A DNA stretch of 64,000 bases from Paratinospora sagittata (taxonomy: Eukaryota > Streptophyta > Magnoliopsida > Ranunculales > Menispermaceae), in NCBI GenBank assembly GCA_035771175.1, contig CM069593.1:40609741-40673740 (forward strand), written 5' to 3'. The notes beneath the pieces were generated by a model, which was given only the letters and a program-made list of their open reading frames with translations, did no database searches and was not told the DNA's origin. Both the position numbers and the translations under genes were made by a program. Every line of letters begins with the position of its first letter. The stretch's first letter is position 1. Positions 32,901 to 39,565 of the stretch are shown in pieces.

Positions 32901-34001
32901 TTCTTGAGCAAATCCTACTCATGTAACATTGTTCTCTTTGCATAATAGCACATGGCTGTTTCACAAGTGTAGAAGCAAGCTGTTTAAAACCATGTTTTTA
33001 ACATTGTTTGGCAACATTTTCCAGTTTGAACCAATCATTTCCAGTTCGAAATTCCTAGAGAACCCATATGTGAACACCTGACCAAAATGAAATATATAAA
33101 ATTGAAAAGAAAAAAAAAAACTATTTGGGGTAGGATGCTAGAGTACTAAGTTCAAACTTCAAATCCCACCCCACATTGATCACTCCCTTAAGTGTAGTTT
33201 CATGTGTGTAAGATTAGGGAGGCTTGTACACGTCATGAGACTAGTCGGATGCTTTTACGAAAAACTAGTGCTACATTGACATTCCCAGCAAACATTGATA
33301 GAAACACACCTTCCCATGTGTTAGTGCATGTTTTGAGGTAATCCAATGGTGCGTCAATGAATTTTTTCTTTTCTTTTTTTTTTTTTTTGTTGAGGTCAGA
33401 AGTTATTAGACAGTCCTTTTGGGCACACTAATCCCCCTTGAGGCACAGGCACAAACAACTTAGGACGCCATTGACCAATATTAGAACACCCAATGAATAG
33501 GGAGGCTCCAACCCACGATATCCTCCTGGACATGGTGTTCGACAATCCGTCTACCAACCACTCAGTCAACCTAATGTTGGTTGCATCAATGAAAATGTTT
33601 CTAGCAATGTCAACCACGGACGACACTTTAGCATTTTCCTTTACAAAATGTGAAACTACACCATAAATAATTTCTCTTACCTTGAAAGGGCTCTAAGCTG
33701 TTGTACCGTCATTGTCGCCATTTTATCCATTCTACGAGGGTCGTCCCTGAAACTTTGAATATCTACAACATCATCTTCCTACATCCATATCAAACCCATT
33801 AAAAATTAACAAATCCCCCATCAAAATTTTTAAAACATAATAATAAAAACCCATTAATAAAATCAAAAACATTCATTTATTGATTGATTAATTGATTGAT
33901 TTAAAAAAGCCACAGCAAGCAAAGAAACAACAAACCCCTTTTCTGTTTTTTCTGTTGTTTGATGAAGAGGTGGAACACAGAAAACGCTCAGAACCCACCA
34001 T
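8815..34001 (-). CDS. ARP: ARP: SAP-domain apurinic/apyrimidinic endonuclease, six 5' exons, continues outside window
   Basis: Class II AP endonuclease of the exonuclease III family, which cuts DNA 5' of abasic sites in base-excision repair. Plant ARP also has an N-terminal SAP domain and is reported in plastids and nucleus. Exons: 34,001-33,936, 33,778-33,681, 28,404-28,325, 28,243-27,977, 20,156-19,837, 8,925-8,815. All splice phases agree (total 942 nt, 314 codons, no stop). The product reads: basic/serine-rich N-terminus; SAP domain spanning exons 2-3 ([19 protein letters not shown]); charged linker with KRRRGK; the plant-specific [15 protein letters not shown] block; then the catalytic start SWNVNGLRA and CLQETK (metal-binding Glu), and [11 protein letters not shown]. 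Missing catalytic Asp/His motifs should be further left. The 25-kb span reflects transposons in introns 2, 4 and 5. The true start is uncertain: codons upstream of 34,001 resemble a transit peptide but lack an ATG. Confidence 0.9.
8926..9944. other. ARP intron 5, left part, no gene seen
   Basis: AT-rich intron sequence. A plus-strand open frame at 9,499-9,747 resembles no family I know. A poly(A) run at about 9,899-9,917 may be the tail of an unrecognised retroposon. Confidence 0.5.
9945..10840 (-). repeat. LTR of element C (left copy, with LINE insertion)
   Basis: Aligns with 16,285-17,054 once the LINE at about 10,334-10,793 and the MITE at 16,432-16,778 are removed. On the minus strand it starts TGATGTAGGACATGG. 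Confidence 0.85.
10334..10793 (+). mobile_element. 5'-truncated L1 fragment with poly(A)
   Basis: Encodes the C-terminal tail of ORF2 ([19 protein letters not shown] ... [13 protein letters not shown]), closely matching the tail of the LINE at 5,134-6,989. It shares the AGTACCTCTGGTACTC 3' UTR phrase and ends in a 17-base poly(A) (10,777-10,793). It interrupts the left LTR of element C. The left boundary and duplication are not sharply resolved. Confidence 0.85.
10979..11216 (-). repeat. copia B 3' LTR
   Basis: Minus strand TGTTGCGGAGAAGAGAG ... TTTTTACAACA. It matches the split right LTR (13,264-13,438 plus 15,470-15,537) and copia A's LTR at 4,830-5,046. Confidence 0.9.
11272..12660 (-). 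pseudogene. copia B reverse transcriptase and RNase H
   Basis: RT frames 12,660-12,454 and 12,435-11,737 carry [35 protein letters not shown], the YIDDII polymerase motif and [18 protein letters not shown], then [14 protein letters not shown]. RNase H follows in a broken frame and ends at 11,272 with [20 protein letters not shown] and [13 protein letters not shown]. Stops at about 12,440 and 11,560-11,736 show decay. The region is strongly similar to copia A. Confidence 0.87.
12753..13097. mobile_element. hAT-type MITE, copy 1 (345 bp), TSD TATCAAGC
   Basis: Terminal inverted repeats CTATGTTACC...GGTAACATAG are flanked by perfect 8-bp duplications tatcaagc (12,745-12,752 and 13,098-13,105). 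Inside are repeated TGTCCGACA/ATACGACATGGGTATGGG phrases. No coding capacity. A second copy is at 16,432-16,778. Confidence 0.92.
13264..15537 (-). repeat. copia B 5' LTR, split by a hAT-like element
   Basis: LTR parts 13,264-13,438 and 15,470-15,537 make one 238-bp-class LTR when the intervening element is removed. The adjacent 13,251-13,263 (GGCTCTAATACCA) is the complement of the tRNA-Met primer site with one mismatch. Confidence 0.88.
13439..15469. mobile_element. Non-autonomous hAT-like element, 8-bp TSD
   Basis: The left end CAGTGTTATCAAGAC and right end ATTACACTA form short inverted repeats, flanked by gtatttgt (13,431-13,438) and gtatctgt (15,470-15,477), one mismatch in 8. Both ends are rich in GCGCC/AGGCGC motifs, probable transposase-binding subterminal repeats. 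The 2,031-bp interior holds TTC microsatellites (about 13,698-13,775) and AT-rich sequence and no transposase. Removing it restores the copia LTR. Confidence 0.85.
15543..16284 (-). pseudogene. Element C internal region with gag start fragment
   Basis: Between copia B and the right LTR. A minus-strand ATG at 16,238-16,240 opens [20 protein letters not shown] and [17 protein letters not shown], an amphipathic start typical of retrotransposon gag, and stops by about 16,110. Nothing else recognisable. The primer-site complement sits at 16,270-16,282. Confidence 0.55.
16285..17054 (-). repeat. LTR of element C (right copy, with MITE insertion)
   Basis: Matches 9,945-10,840 once insertions are removed. 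It ends CCTACATCA, followed by duplication aaacc. Confidence 0.85.
16432..16778. mobile_element. hAT-type MITE, copy 2 (347 bp), TSD TAGATAAC
   Basis: Inverted repeats CTATGTTACCTGGACTC and GAGTCCAGGTAACATAG are flanked by perfect 8-bp duplications tagataac (16,424-16,431 and 16,779-16,786). It is strongly similar to copy 1 at 12,753, with a different middle. Confidence 0.93.
17055..17639. other. ARP intron 5, no gene seen
   Basis: AT-rich sequence without recognisable coding signal or repeat. Confidence 0.5.
17702..18332 (+). pseudogene. LINE ORF2 C-terminus and RNase H
   Basis: A first frame (17,702-17,908) reads [17 protein letters not shown], the usual tail after zf-RVT. Then [20 protein letters not shown], a one-base shift, and [49 protein letters not shown] and [14 protein letters not shown] form a plant-L1 RNase H with the E, D and late D of the DEDD set visible. 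The frame break makes it a pseudogene. Confidence 0.8.
18333..19550 (-). repeat. Solo LTR of the gypsy family at 40,623, TSD TTAGC
   Basis: Begins TGTCACACCCCGCCC and ends GGGTATTACA on the plus strand, with perfect 5-bp duplications ttagc (18,328-18,332 and 19,551-19,555). It matches the LTRs of the complete gypsy element but lacks about 240 bp of their middle. It carries four GAACGTTC-containing tandem units (about 19,389-19,472) next to a TATA-like stretch (19,375-19,384, minus strand). A solo LTR arises by recombination between the two LTRs of a full element. Confidence 0.92.
19837..20156 (-). CDS. ARP: ARP exon 5 (start of catalytic domain), GC donor
   Basis: Encodes the plant-ARP block [20 protein letters not shown], then [17 protein letters not shown] and [12 protein letters not shown]. 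The asparagine of WNVNG and glutamate of QETK correspond to the first substrate and metal ligands of the exonuclease III fold. The 3' splice site is GATGCTAG; the donor is CAG|GCAAGT, a GC-AG intron. Using the nearby GT instead would break the phase with exon 6. Confidence 0.9.
20157..21017. other. ARP intron 4, right part, no gene seen
   Basis: AT-rich, with A-rich runs around 20,830-20,880. Nothing recognised. Confidence 0.5.
21018..21283 (+). repeat. copia E 5' LTR and primer-binding site
   Basis: LTR 21,018-21,267, primer site 21,268-21,283. A short leader with a T-tract follows before the ATG at about 21,381. Confidence 0.75.
21534..22680. mobile_element. Mutator-like element with long inverted repeats, possible Pack-MULE
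   Basis: The ends GGGCTTTTGACATGATTACCC and its complement begin inverted repeats of about 150-200 bp that include ACAAATATTGACCCCTTTGC and a CACGTGG segment. The insertion splits the copia phrase between PSKI and PAPWIID. The flanks agcaaaatt (left) and aacaaatt (right) look like a decayed 9-bp duplication. Near each end is a hairpin AAGGCGTCTTTTGAAAAGACGCCTT. The interior has no transposase and carries gene-like sequence. Confidence 0.8.
21906..22442 (+). CDS. Unrecognised ORF inside the MULE, possible captured gene fragment
   Basis: A 179-residue frame rich in S, Q, E, K and R. It lacks transposon motifs and transmembrane segments and reads like a disordered plant protein ([40 protein letters not shown]). 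It begins right after TTTTAG at 21,901-21,906, a good 3' splice site, and a short upstream stretch (about 21,788-21,822) ends in AAA|GTAAGC, a good donor. This exon-intron-exon look is what a Pack-MULE would carry. The frame's last residues run into the inverted repeat. I do not recognise the source gene. Confidence 0.45.
22690..24160 (+). pseudogene. copia E protease remnant and integrase
   Basis: [19 protein letters not shown] is a protease site with DSGA changed to DYGA. The pre-integrase region has stops, then [12 protein letters not shown]. The integrase core shows SDVWGPCK (Asp), LRTDNGKEY (Asp) and, after a frameshift near 23,520, [18 protein letters not shown] (Glu). The C-terminal part has [15 protein letters not shown] and [18 protein letters not shown] proline-rich tail runs to about 24,495. 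Stops and the frameshift make it non-functional. Confidence 0.85.
24668..25060 (+). repeat. copia D 5' LTR and primer site
   Basis: Inside is an imperfect 26-base hairpin, TAGTGGGTGTCTTTAGTGC (about 24,690) against its complement around 24,760, with loop TATATATTGATATAG. TGGTATCAGAGCG at 25,048-25,060 is the tRNA-Met primer site. Confidence 0.7.
25061..26388. other. copia D leader, GC-rich block, no gene
   Basis: 25,200-25,640 is unusually GC-rich for this window and contains degenerate GGTCCGAACC/CCGGACCA repeats. 25,640-26,388 is AT-rich. No convincing ORF; short frames here are low-complexity. Confidence 0.5.
26389..26679 (+). pseudogene. copia D gag N-terminus
   Basis: [20 protein letters not shown], then [20 protein letters not shown], a recognisable copia gag start (UBN2-type). 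Truncated after about 75 residues; the rest of the frame is a duplicated CATCTCATCGCAAAACAAAC phrase and unrelated sequence. Confidence 0.8.
26690..27464. other. ARP intron 4, unassigned sequence
   Basis: No coding signal. A phrase AGTGGTATCAAAATGAC near 27,116 resembles a primer-binding site, so this may be debris of an LTR element. Confidence 0.4.
27465..27895 (-). mobile_element. RTE-type LINE, C-terminal fragment
   Basis: On the minus strand from 27,895: [71 protein letters not shown]. These are the hallmark C-terminal phrases of plant RTE reverse transcriptases. One stop (LR*ICGK) and frame shifts show decay. It lies directly beside ARP exon 4, 81 bases away. Confidence 0.85.
27977..28243 (-). 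CDS. ARP: ARP exon 4 (linker)
   Basis: Flanked by TTTCAG and GTAGGT after an 81-base intron. It encodes a charged, poorly conserved linker with the basic cluster [19 protein letters not shown], a candidate nuclear localisation signal. Its phase (ends with one base) fits exon 5. Confidence 0.82.
28325..28404 (-). CDS. ARP: ARP exon 3 (second half of SAP domain)
   Basis: Flanked by TTTCAG and GTATCC. Its phase fits exon 2 (2+1) and exon 4 (1+2). It encodes [20 protein letters not shown], the loop and second helix of the SAP fold, then LENEKD. It is separated from exon 2 by a 5.3-kb intron holding an L1 fragment and a solo LTR. Confidence 0.9.
28405..29140. other. ARP intron 2, left part, no gene seen
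   Basis: AT-rich. The short open frames on both strands around 28,928-29,204 match nothing I recognise and may be the 5' end of the LINE fragment that follows. Confidence 0.45.
29150..29906 (+). mobile_element. L1-type LINE fragment with zf-RVT and poly(A)
   Basis: The frame at 29,231-29,440 carries [20 protein letters not shown] and [12 protein letters not shown] (zf-RVT). After frameshifts come [11 protein letters not shown] (about 29,647), a (GTA)n microsatellite and a 22-base poly(A) at 29,885-29,906. The 5' boundary is approximate. Confidence 0.8.
29907..30459. other. ARP intron 2, no gene seen
   Basis: AT-rich, ends in the target duplication cctac (30,455-30,459). Confidence 0.5.
30460..32357 (+). 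repeat. Solo LTR of a gypsy element, TSD CCTAC
   Basis: Starts TATCATAACCCATAT and ends GGGGGCATCACA, with perfect 5-bp duplications cctac at 30,455-30,459 and 32,358-32,362. The 1,898-bp length and the late phrase TTTCAGGTTCATCTAGTGC resemble the LTRs at 53,381-55,739 and 59,503-62,277, which start TATAAC and hold the same type of phrase, so it is probably a chromovirus-type LTR. Orientation is inferred from that likeness. Confidence 0.8.
32363..33680. other. ARP intron 2, right part
   Basis: AT-rich. A 76-residue minus-strand frame at 33,396-33,626 ([20 protein letters not shown]) lies beside a T-tract at about 33,373 that would be a poly(A) tail on that strand. It may be an unrecognised retroposed fragment. 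No family assigned. Confidence 0.4.
33681..33778 (-). CDS. ARP: ARP exon 2 (start of SAP domain)
   Basis: Preceded by TAG and followed by GTAAGA. It encodes [20 protein letters not shown], then [12 protein letters not shown], plus two bases of the next codon. The MTVQQLR phrase is the first helix of a SAP DNA-binding domain. Intron 1 is 157 bases. Confidence 0.88.
33936..34001 (-). CDS. ARP: ARP exon 1 (minimal coding part)
   Basis: ATG at 33,999-34,001 opens [18 protein letters not shown] and ends at a codon boundary before GTTTGT (phase 0), which is required for joining exon 2. The frame stays open upstream (residues like VPQRNLSVKARA, basic and suited to a transit peptide) to a TGA near 34,147, but holds no ATG. 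Either an upstream exon supplies the start (a pyrimidine-rich stretch ending TTAG precedes about 34,070), or the internal ATG is used. Confidence 0.65.
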
Positions 34002-34606
34002 AGCTCTCGCTTTCACACTCAAATTCCTCTGTGGCACTGCTACTACTACTACTACTGCTACCGCAAGCCGCCTAGCTAATTTCACAAAAATTACAAAAAG
34101 AAAAAAAAGAGAGTTCAGAATGATAGTGGAAAGTAGAAATTGGATTCAACAAAAGTACCCAACTGGGATTCAACAAAAGTACCCAACTGGGGATTTTAGG
34201 GTAAAAACCCCAAATGCTACAACATGAAAGAATTGAAGAAAACAAAAATATAGCGTACGTTAAGCAGGAGGGAGCGCAGGGTAGCGGCATCGTAGAAGCA
34301 GCGAGAGGAGATGTTTAGAAATCAAAATGAAATAGAGGCAAGTAAGTCGGTGCCAACAAGGGCCACTTTCAGAATTTTTGAATCGAAAATACTGCTTCTT
34401 GGGTTCGTATTTTTTAGGCTTTGAGTTTTTGGTACGGTTAAGCTGATGATGGTACGTAAGTTTGTTGTAACTGTGCGTTCATTTTCGCCACCTTAGACAG
34501 CCGAGTTTTCTAAAAGGTTCCTTTTCAAAGAACCATTTCTGACATATATATAAAATAAAATAACATTTCTAAAATAAAATAAATAAAAAAGGAGAAGAAG
34601 AAAAAG
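34002..34606 (-). promoter_or_regulatory. ARP: ARP upstream region (5' leader and probable promoter)
   Basis: Contains the possible transit-peptide codons (34,002-34,085) and a 25-base direct tandem duplication containing GATTCAACAAAAGTACCCAA (about 34,140-34,195). No clear TATA box was assigned. The next transposon starts at 34,615, so at most 0.6 kb of original upstream sequence remains before it. Confidence 0.4.
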
Positions 34607-34614
34607 AAATGTTT

Positions 34615-35776
34615 GAGGCCTGCTACCTAAACCCCATAACTACACTATCATCACCACACTTTACCCAAAAAATCGAATTCCTAAACTACCATTAGATGAA
34701 ATTACCAAAATGATCTCATTTCAAAAAAAAAAAATCAACTCTCCACCTACCCGCTAAATCTATCCCATACCGTTCATCTTCTTCAACTTTTTTCTCCCTT
34801 CAACTTCCTTCGATAAGTTTGAGCATTCAAAAACTTTCACCATCAACACACATTATAAGCTTATGGCAAAAGGAGTAAAAAAAAGATAAGTTTTTGGTAT
34901 ATACCAATGATTCATTGTGTTTTTTTATAAAAAAAAGTGTTATCTAGTTTGGCCATGTGTGGCCAAATTTTGTAACCACAAAAGGGCCGAACATTATGAG
35001 ACAAGGTCAAACCTGTCTGGCCGAACTGAAGGTTTAAGTTCGGCCATATAGGGACGAATCATAAATTTTTATTTATTTTTAAATATTTATGCATGTAATT
35101 ATTATGTTATGTATTTGAATTTACTTGATGTCGTTTATGATCTTATTTGGTTATTGTTTGTCTAATTATAAAATTTTGTATAATTTTTGAATTAACAACA
35201 ATGTCTAGAAATGGTCGTTGATTACACAAAACAGTAAAAGTCGTATTGCATGTCCTTGGCATATCTGTATACAATAAAATAGTTAATTAATAATTTAAAA
35301 AAAAAAAACAAAAATCAAACATTTGAGGGAGGGAAGAGGTTCGGCCACAAAAGGCTAAACTATACAAAGTTGGTTTGCCCCTGCGTGGCCGAACTATACA
35401 AAGTTGGTTTTGCAAAAATCACATCAAAAATAGACACGTACATGCTCCATTCATGAATTTTTGCATAGAAACAAAAAATAAAAATAAAAGTAAAATCTAG
35501 CTTCAACCTTCTTCTAACCAAGATAAGAAGATGAAAATGGTAGGCATTGGAGTTAAGGGCTACAGTTTTAGAGAAAAATGGAGGAAGAAAATGTCGTTGG
35601 GAGAAAGGGAATCATTTTTTTAAAAAAAAATTTGGGGTGGGGTAAGAATGAGGGAGGGTAGTTTAGGATTCTTTTATTTTTTGGCTGGGATAGGAATAGT
35701 ATATATATTTTTGGTGGGGTAGTATTAGTAGTTGGGGTGATGATAGTCCATAAATGGGATATAAATAGCAGCCCTC
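34615..35776. mobile_element. hAT-like non-autonomous element, TSD AAATGTTT
   Basis: The ends GAGGCCTGCTACC and, on the other strand, GAGGGCTGCTATT are flanked by perfect 8-bp duplications aaatgttt (34,607-34,614 and 35,777-35,784). The inverted similarity extends inward (ACTATCATCACC on both arms). The 1,162-bp interior holds GTTCGGCC/GGCCGAAC motifs also seen in the palindromic arrays at 52.7 and 62.3 kb. No transposase frame. Confidence 0.8.
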
Positions 35777-35929
35777 AAATGTTTTCTTAAAAAGTTGGTC
35801 TCATTTAAGCTTTTTTTAAAAGTAGAAAACTGTATTTTTTCACCATAGTTTACTTTAAAAAATAGGTATTACCAAACACTTTGAAGAAGCTTCTTCAAAC
35901 AAAAGCACTTTAAAGAAGCTCATCAAATA

Positions 35930-36344
35930 TGTCACACCTTGGGTTGCACAACGTGCCCCCTACCCAGGTGTGGGCGCACCCCCTCGGGACGAACGCCTAG
36001 CCATAGTAGCACATAATATTGTCACATCTAGCCGAATTCGTGATACCCAACAGGGCCCTAGTAACGGACTAGATCATTTACCCTTACTAGTCATGAATAG
36101 TGAAGGGCCTCATTGGCTCAGTGGAGGCTCAGTGGCTACTCCAAGTGCGAAATCTAACCTCTTAAAGGGGAGGTTGCGAGTTCAATTTGGGGGAGGCCCT
36201 TTACTATTCATGAATAGTGGGGGTAAATGATCTAGTCCGTTACTAGGACCCTGTTGGGTATCGCGAATTTGGCTAGATGTGACAATATTATGGATCCATA
36301 ATGGCTTAGGCGTTCGCCCACGCTGTGCAACCCAAGGTGTGACA
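35930..36344. mobile_element. Palindromic element with TG...CA ends, TSD AAATA
   Basis: Arms of about 165-190 bases are near-perfect inverted repeats beginning TGTCACACCTTGGGTTGCAC on both strands. One arm has an extra block of about 37 bases. Perfect 5-bp duplications aaata lie at 35,925-35,929 and 36,345-36,349. The 80-base centre has tRNA-like boxes. Ends and duplication length match LTR retrotransposons and not known MITE families, while the structure is foldback. Confidence 0.85.
36112..36192 (+). repeat. tRNA/SINE-like A and B boxes in the centre of the palindrome
   Basis: TGGCTCAGTGG (36,114-36,124) fits the RNA polymerase III A-box consensus. GGTTGCGAGTTCAA (36,172-36,185), about 50 bases on, resembles the B box of tRNA-derived plant SINEs. 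AGTGGAGGCTCAGTGG gives a partly duplicated A box. No poly(A) or full SINE body is visible. Confidence 0.5.
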
Positions 36345-36349
36345 AAATA

Positions 36350-37358
36350 GGTCTAAAAAAAATTGAAGTAACTATTTGGGTTGCGTTGAGATTTTTTATT
36401 TTTTAGTTTTTTTGACCCAAAACTTAGCCCAAAACCTTAAAAAAGGTTAAAAACCAAATTTACGCTAGATTCGGTACATGAATCAGACAATTTTTTATAA
36501 GTAATAAATTTAAAAACAAAGAAAACGTGCTTAGTTAGTTATATTCGATAACAATTTTAAAAAATATATTACTAAGAAAATAGACTGTTTTCAAATATGA
36601 TAAAACAATGTCCTTTTAGTTTTCACTTTGTGATTGTAATTTTGTTTTTGAATCATAAACCAAACTCAGCCTTAATAACACCTATCTAATTTAGCCGCCT
36701 ATTATTAGTTCTTTGAAAAAAAAAGTTTTATTATTACTTTGTAACTAATAACATAACTAACAATGATTAAGTTATATTATTAGTTGCAAAGTATTATTCT
36801 TTCAAAAAATAAAAGTTGTATTATTAGTTGCAAAGTAAACTAAAAATCTGATTAAGTTGTATTATTACTTTGCAACTAATAATATAACCAATACTAATTA
36901 AGTAATATTATTAGTTGCAAAGTAAAGTAATATTTTGTGTATGTCATGTATGTTATTAGTTTCAAAGTAACAATCTTATTAAGTTATATACGAAGTAATA
37001 TAATTAGTTACAAAATTAATTCCCACTCTAAATAAGTTATATTATTTTTACAAGGTAAACTAATTATTTGGTTAATTCATATTACAAGGTAAAGTAATAA
37101 TTTGGTTAATTCATATTGTCAATAATAAAATAATCTATAATGATATAATTACGTTATTGTTAGTTACAAAATAAATAATAACCAAATGTAGTAAAGTAAT
37201 CATTATTCGTGATTTTTAAAATTTTATATATAAGGTTTTAAGAAACATATCTTGTTCATTGAATGAACTAGTCTCATCATTTATTGTCCTTTCTAACTTT
37301 ATAATAAATAAAAAAGAAAGAATAAATTTACAATAAACTCATGTTTGCATTTAATGTG
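36350..37358. other. AT-rich region with degenerate minisatellite, no gene
   Basis: Direct and inverted copies of TATTATTAGTTGCAAAGTA recur between about 36,700 and 37,150. Confidence 0.6.
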
Positions 37359-37800
37359 GAGGGCTGCTATTTGAACCCCAAATATCCCCTGTCATCACCA
37401 CAATTGCTAAGATTACCCCACCCAAAAAACTAAAAAATCTTCCTTCCCATTTTCATCTCAACACCAAGTTCCTCTTCTTCCTCCCATCATTTTCTTCTCC
37501 CTAAAACGCTAGTCCCCCTCTCCAAAGCCTTAGTTTTCCTCCATTTTCTTCTCCCTCTCTTCATTTCCCATTATTTTCTTCTTCACCACGATTTCTTCCT
37601 CCCTCAAAGAAAGCAAAACGTCACTTGTTCTTCTTCAAAAGATTTTCGTCGTTAAATCCAATTTACCTTTCATCACGGACAATGTAGAAGAAGAAGAACA
37701 AGTAGAAGAGACAAGCATATAACACACTGGACAAGAGAGTATAAACACTAAAGAAGACGAGAGTGCCCCTATCTCATTTTCAGGAGGCCCTACTGATTCT
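37359..37800. mobile_element. Partial copy of the 34,615-type hAT-like element (one end)
   Basis: GAGGGCTGCTATTTG at 37,359 followed by TGTCATCACCACA matches the ends of the element at 34,615-35,776. The other end is not visible, and similarity fades into CTTC-rich sequence, so this is a fragment with an approximate right border. Confidence 0.5.
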
Positions 37801-39240
37801 GCCGTACTGACTAGTGATGTGATCTTTTGAATAGATCAATAAAATACTTGTAAGTGCACAAGGTGAATTGTAGCGCTAGACAAGGTCGATCCACAAGGAT
37901 TGGGCAAGTCACTTTAATTTTTTTTTTTAAAATAAATTAGAACATTATATACTATAGAAGTCAGAGAAAAATAATAGTTTGGTTTCTAATATCCTAAATA
38001 TGAAAACAAGTGATAAAAAAAGAAGGAAAATCTAAAACTGAATTGAAATGAGCTTCCAATGAAAATAAAGCATTTAAATGAATAAAAATAAAGTAATAAA
38101 TAACAAGAAGTAAATAAAAAAAATACAAAAAATTAGAAATTACTGAAAATGAGAACTTCATTAATGTAAAATAAAAAGAAGAAAACTTACAAAACCCTAA
38201 ATCCTTGGGCAATGTCATCTTACTCAAGGCTTGAATGAACAACTAAAAATAAATCTAATCTAAAAAAAATAAAAATAAAAATGAGAGATGAGATGAGTTC
38301 GTTTGGGTGCCCCCCGTTATGTAATTGATATGTTTTCAAAACAACTATATATTTTTACATATAATTCAAGATTTCATTCTCCTCAACTATTCCATAAGAT
38401 CAACCCCAATTAAGCACAAAATATTTTTAAAAAATAAAATAAAATCATAATCATGGCACAATCTTGGGTAAAAATCTTTCTATTTTTTTCAAATTTGATT
38501 TCTTAATCATCTTGAAATATGAAACCTTCTTTTTTTTACTGCAACTGAGGTGAGAATAATTTCATGTGGCTTTAGAATTCTTTATTTGATATATTAGATT
38601 TAATCTTCAACCTGAAAAATACATTTATAAATGACCAAGTGAAGCATCACATATATTATATAAAAATAAATCACTTTAAACAATTGTCCAATGGTTTTTT
38701 TTTTTTTTTGAGAAAAAATAATATCCAGGACCTTTAAAAATTATTTTCAACTCTCAAAAAAATACAAAAAAATCAATAAACTAATTCGTAATGAACCCTA
38801 AGTAAGAAAATGTGAGAAAATATAATTTCCTGAAAATGCATTTCTAAAATAGTTTAAAATGCCTAAAAATGACTTACAAACTCAAAAATGCAATCTAATG
38901 AGATTTTTATTATTTTTTCTTTTTTTTCATTCTTTTATTTTTATTTTTTAGCCTAAAAGCACTAAAAATATGGGTAAAAATATGTCAAATTGTGACTTTA
39001 TCAACTAGTTTTAAGAACCATGTTGCTACAACCACATGGGTAAATGAAGTAAGTTTTCATCCCTTTTTATCATACTCTTGTTGTTAACGGTTCTTTTTTG
39101 TTAATAATGACTATTCATATTTGTTTTTGTTTTTTATTCATAGCATCAATCCCCACTTTAGTGTATAAATCATGGAGCACAAGTGGGTGATTGAGATTTA
39201 AAATGCCACCCCGATCAATATAGACTCCAAGAAATCATAC
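37801..39240. other. AT-rich region, no gene
   Basis: Low-complexity A-rich sequence. A phrase AGTGCACAAGGTGAATTGTAG (about 37,853) followed by GTCGATCCACAAGGATTG is familiar from plant LTR-element leaders but was not assigned. Confidence 0.45.
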
Positions 39241-39565
39241 AAGGATCTGGGTTGAGTCCCCTCATTGGTTGCTCATATGCCTTCGCCAACAAAACATTGA
39301 TATCTGAGTTCATGGAGCGATGGCAACCAGAGACAAACATATCATTTCACCTTCCTTTTGGTAAAATGACAATTACCTTTGATGATGTTGAGATACTTCT
39401 CAACATTCATGTCACAGGCAGAGTTGTCTCAGCCATACCAATGGACAACGAAGATGTAGTTGAATTACTAATGCAAGGGTAGGAGTTTCAAAGACTGATG
39501 CAGTGAATGAGATCAAATCTGCGAAAGGGCAATATGTGAGTAAGTGATGGCTAAAAGAGCGTTGT

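Noticed and set aside
33396..33626. Minus-strand 76-codon frame between ARP exons 2 and 3
   Set aside because: It shows no splice phase fit or likeness to ARP, and it adjoins a T-tract suggestive of a retroposed fragment; left unassigned.
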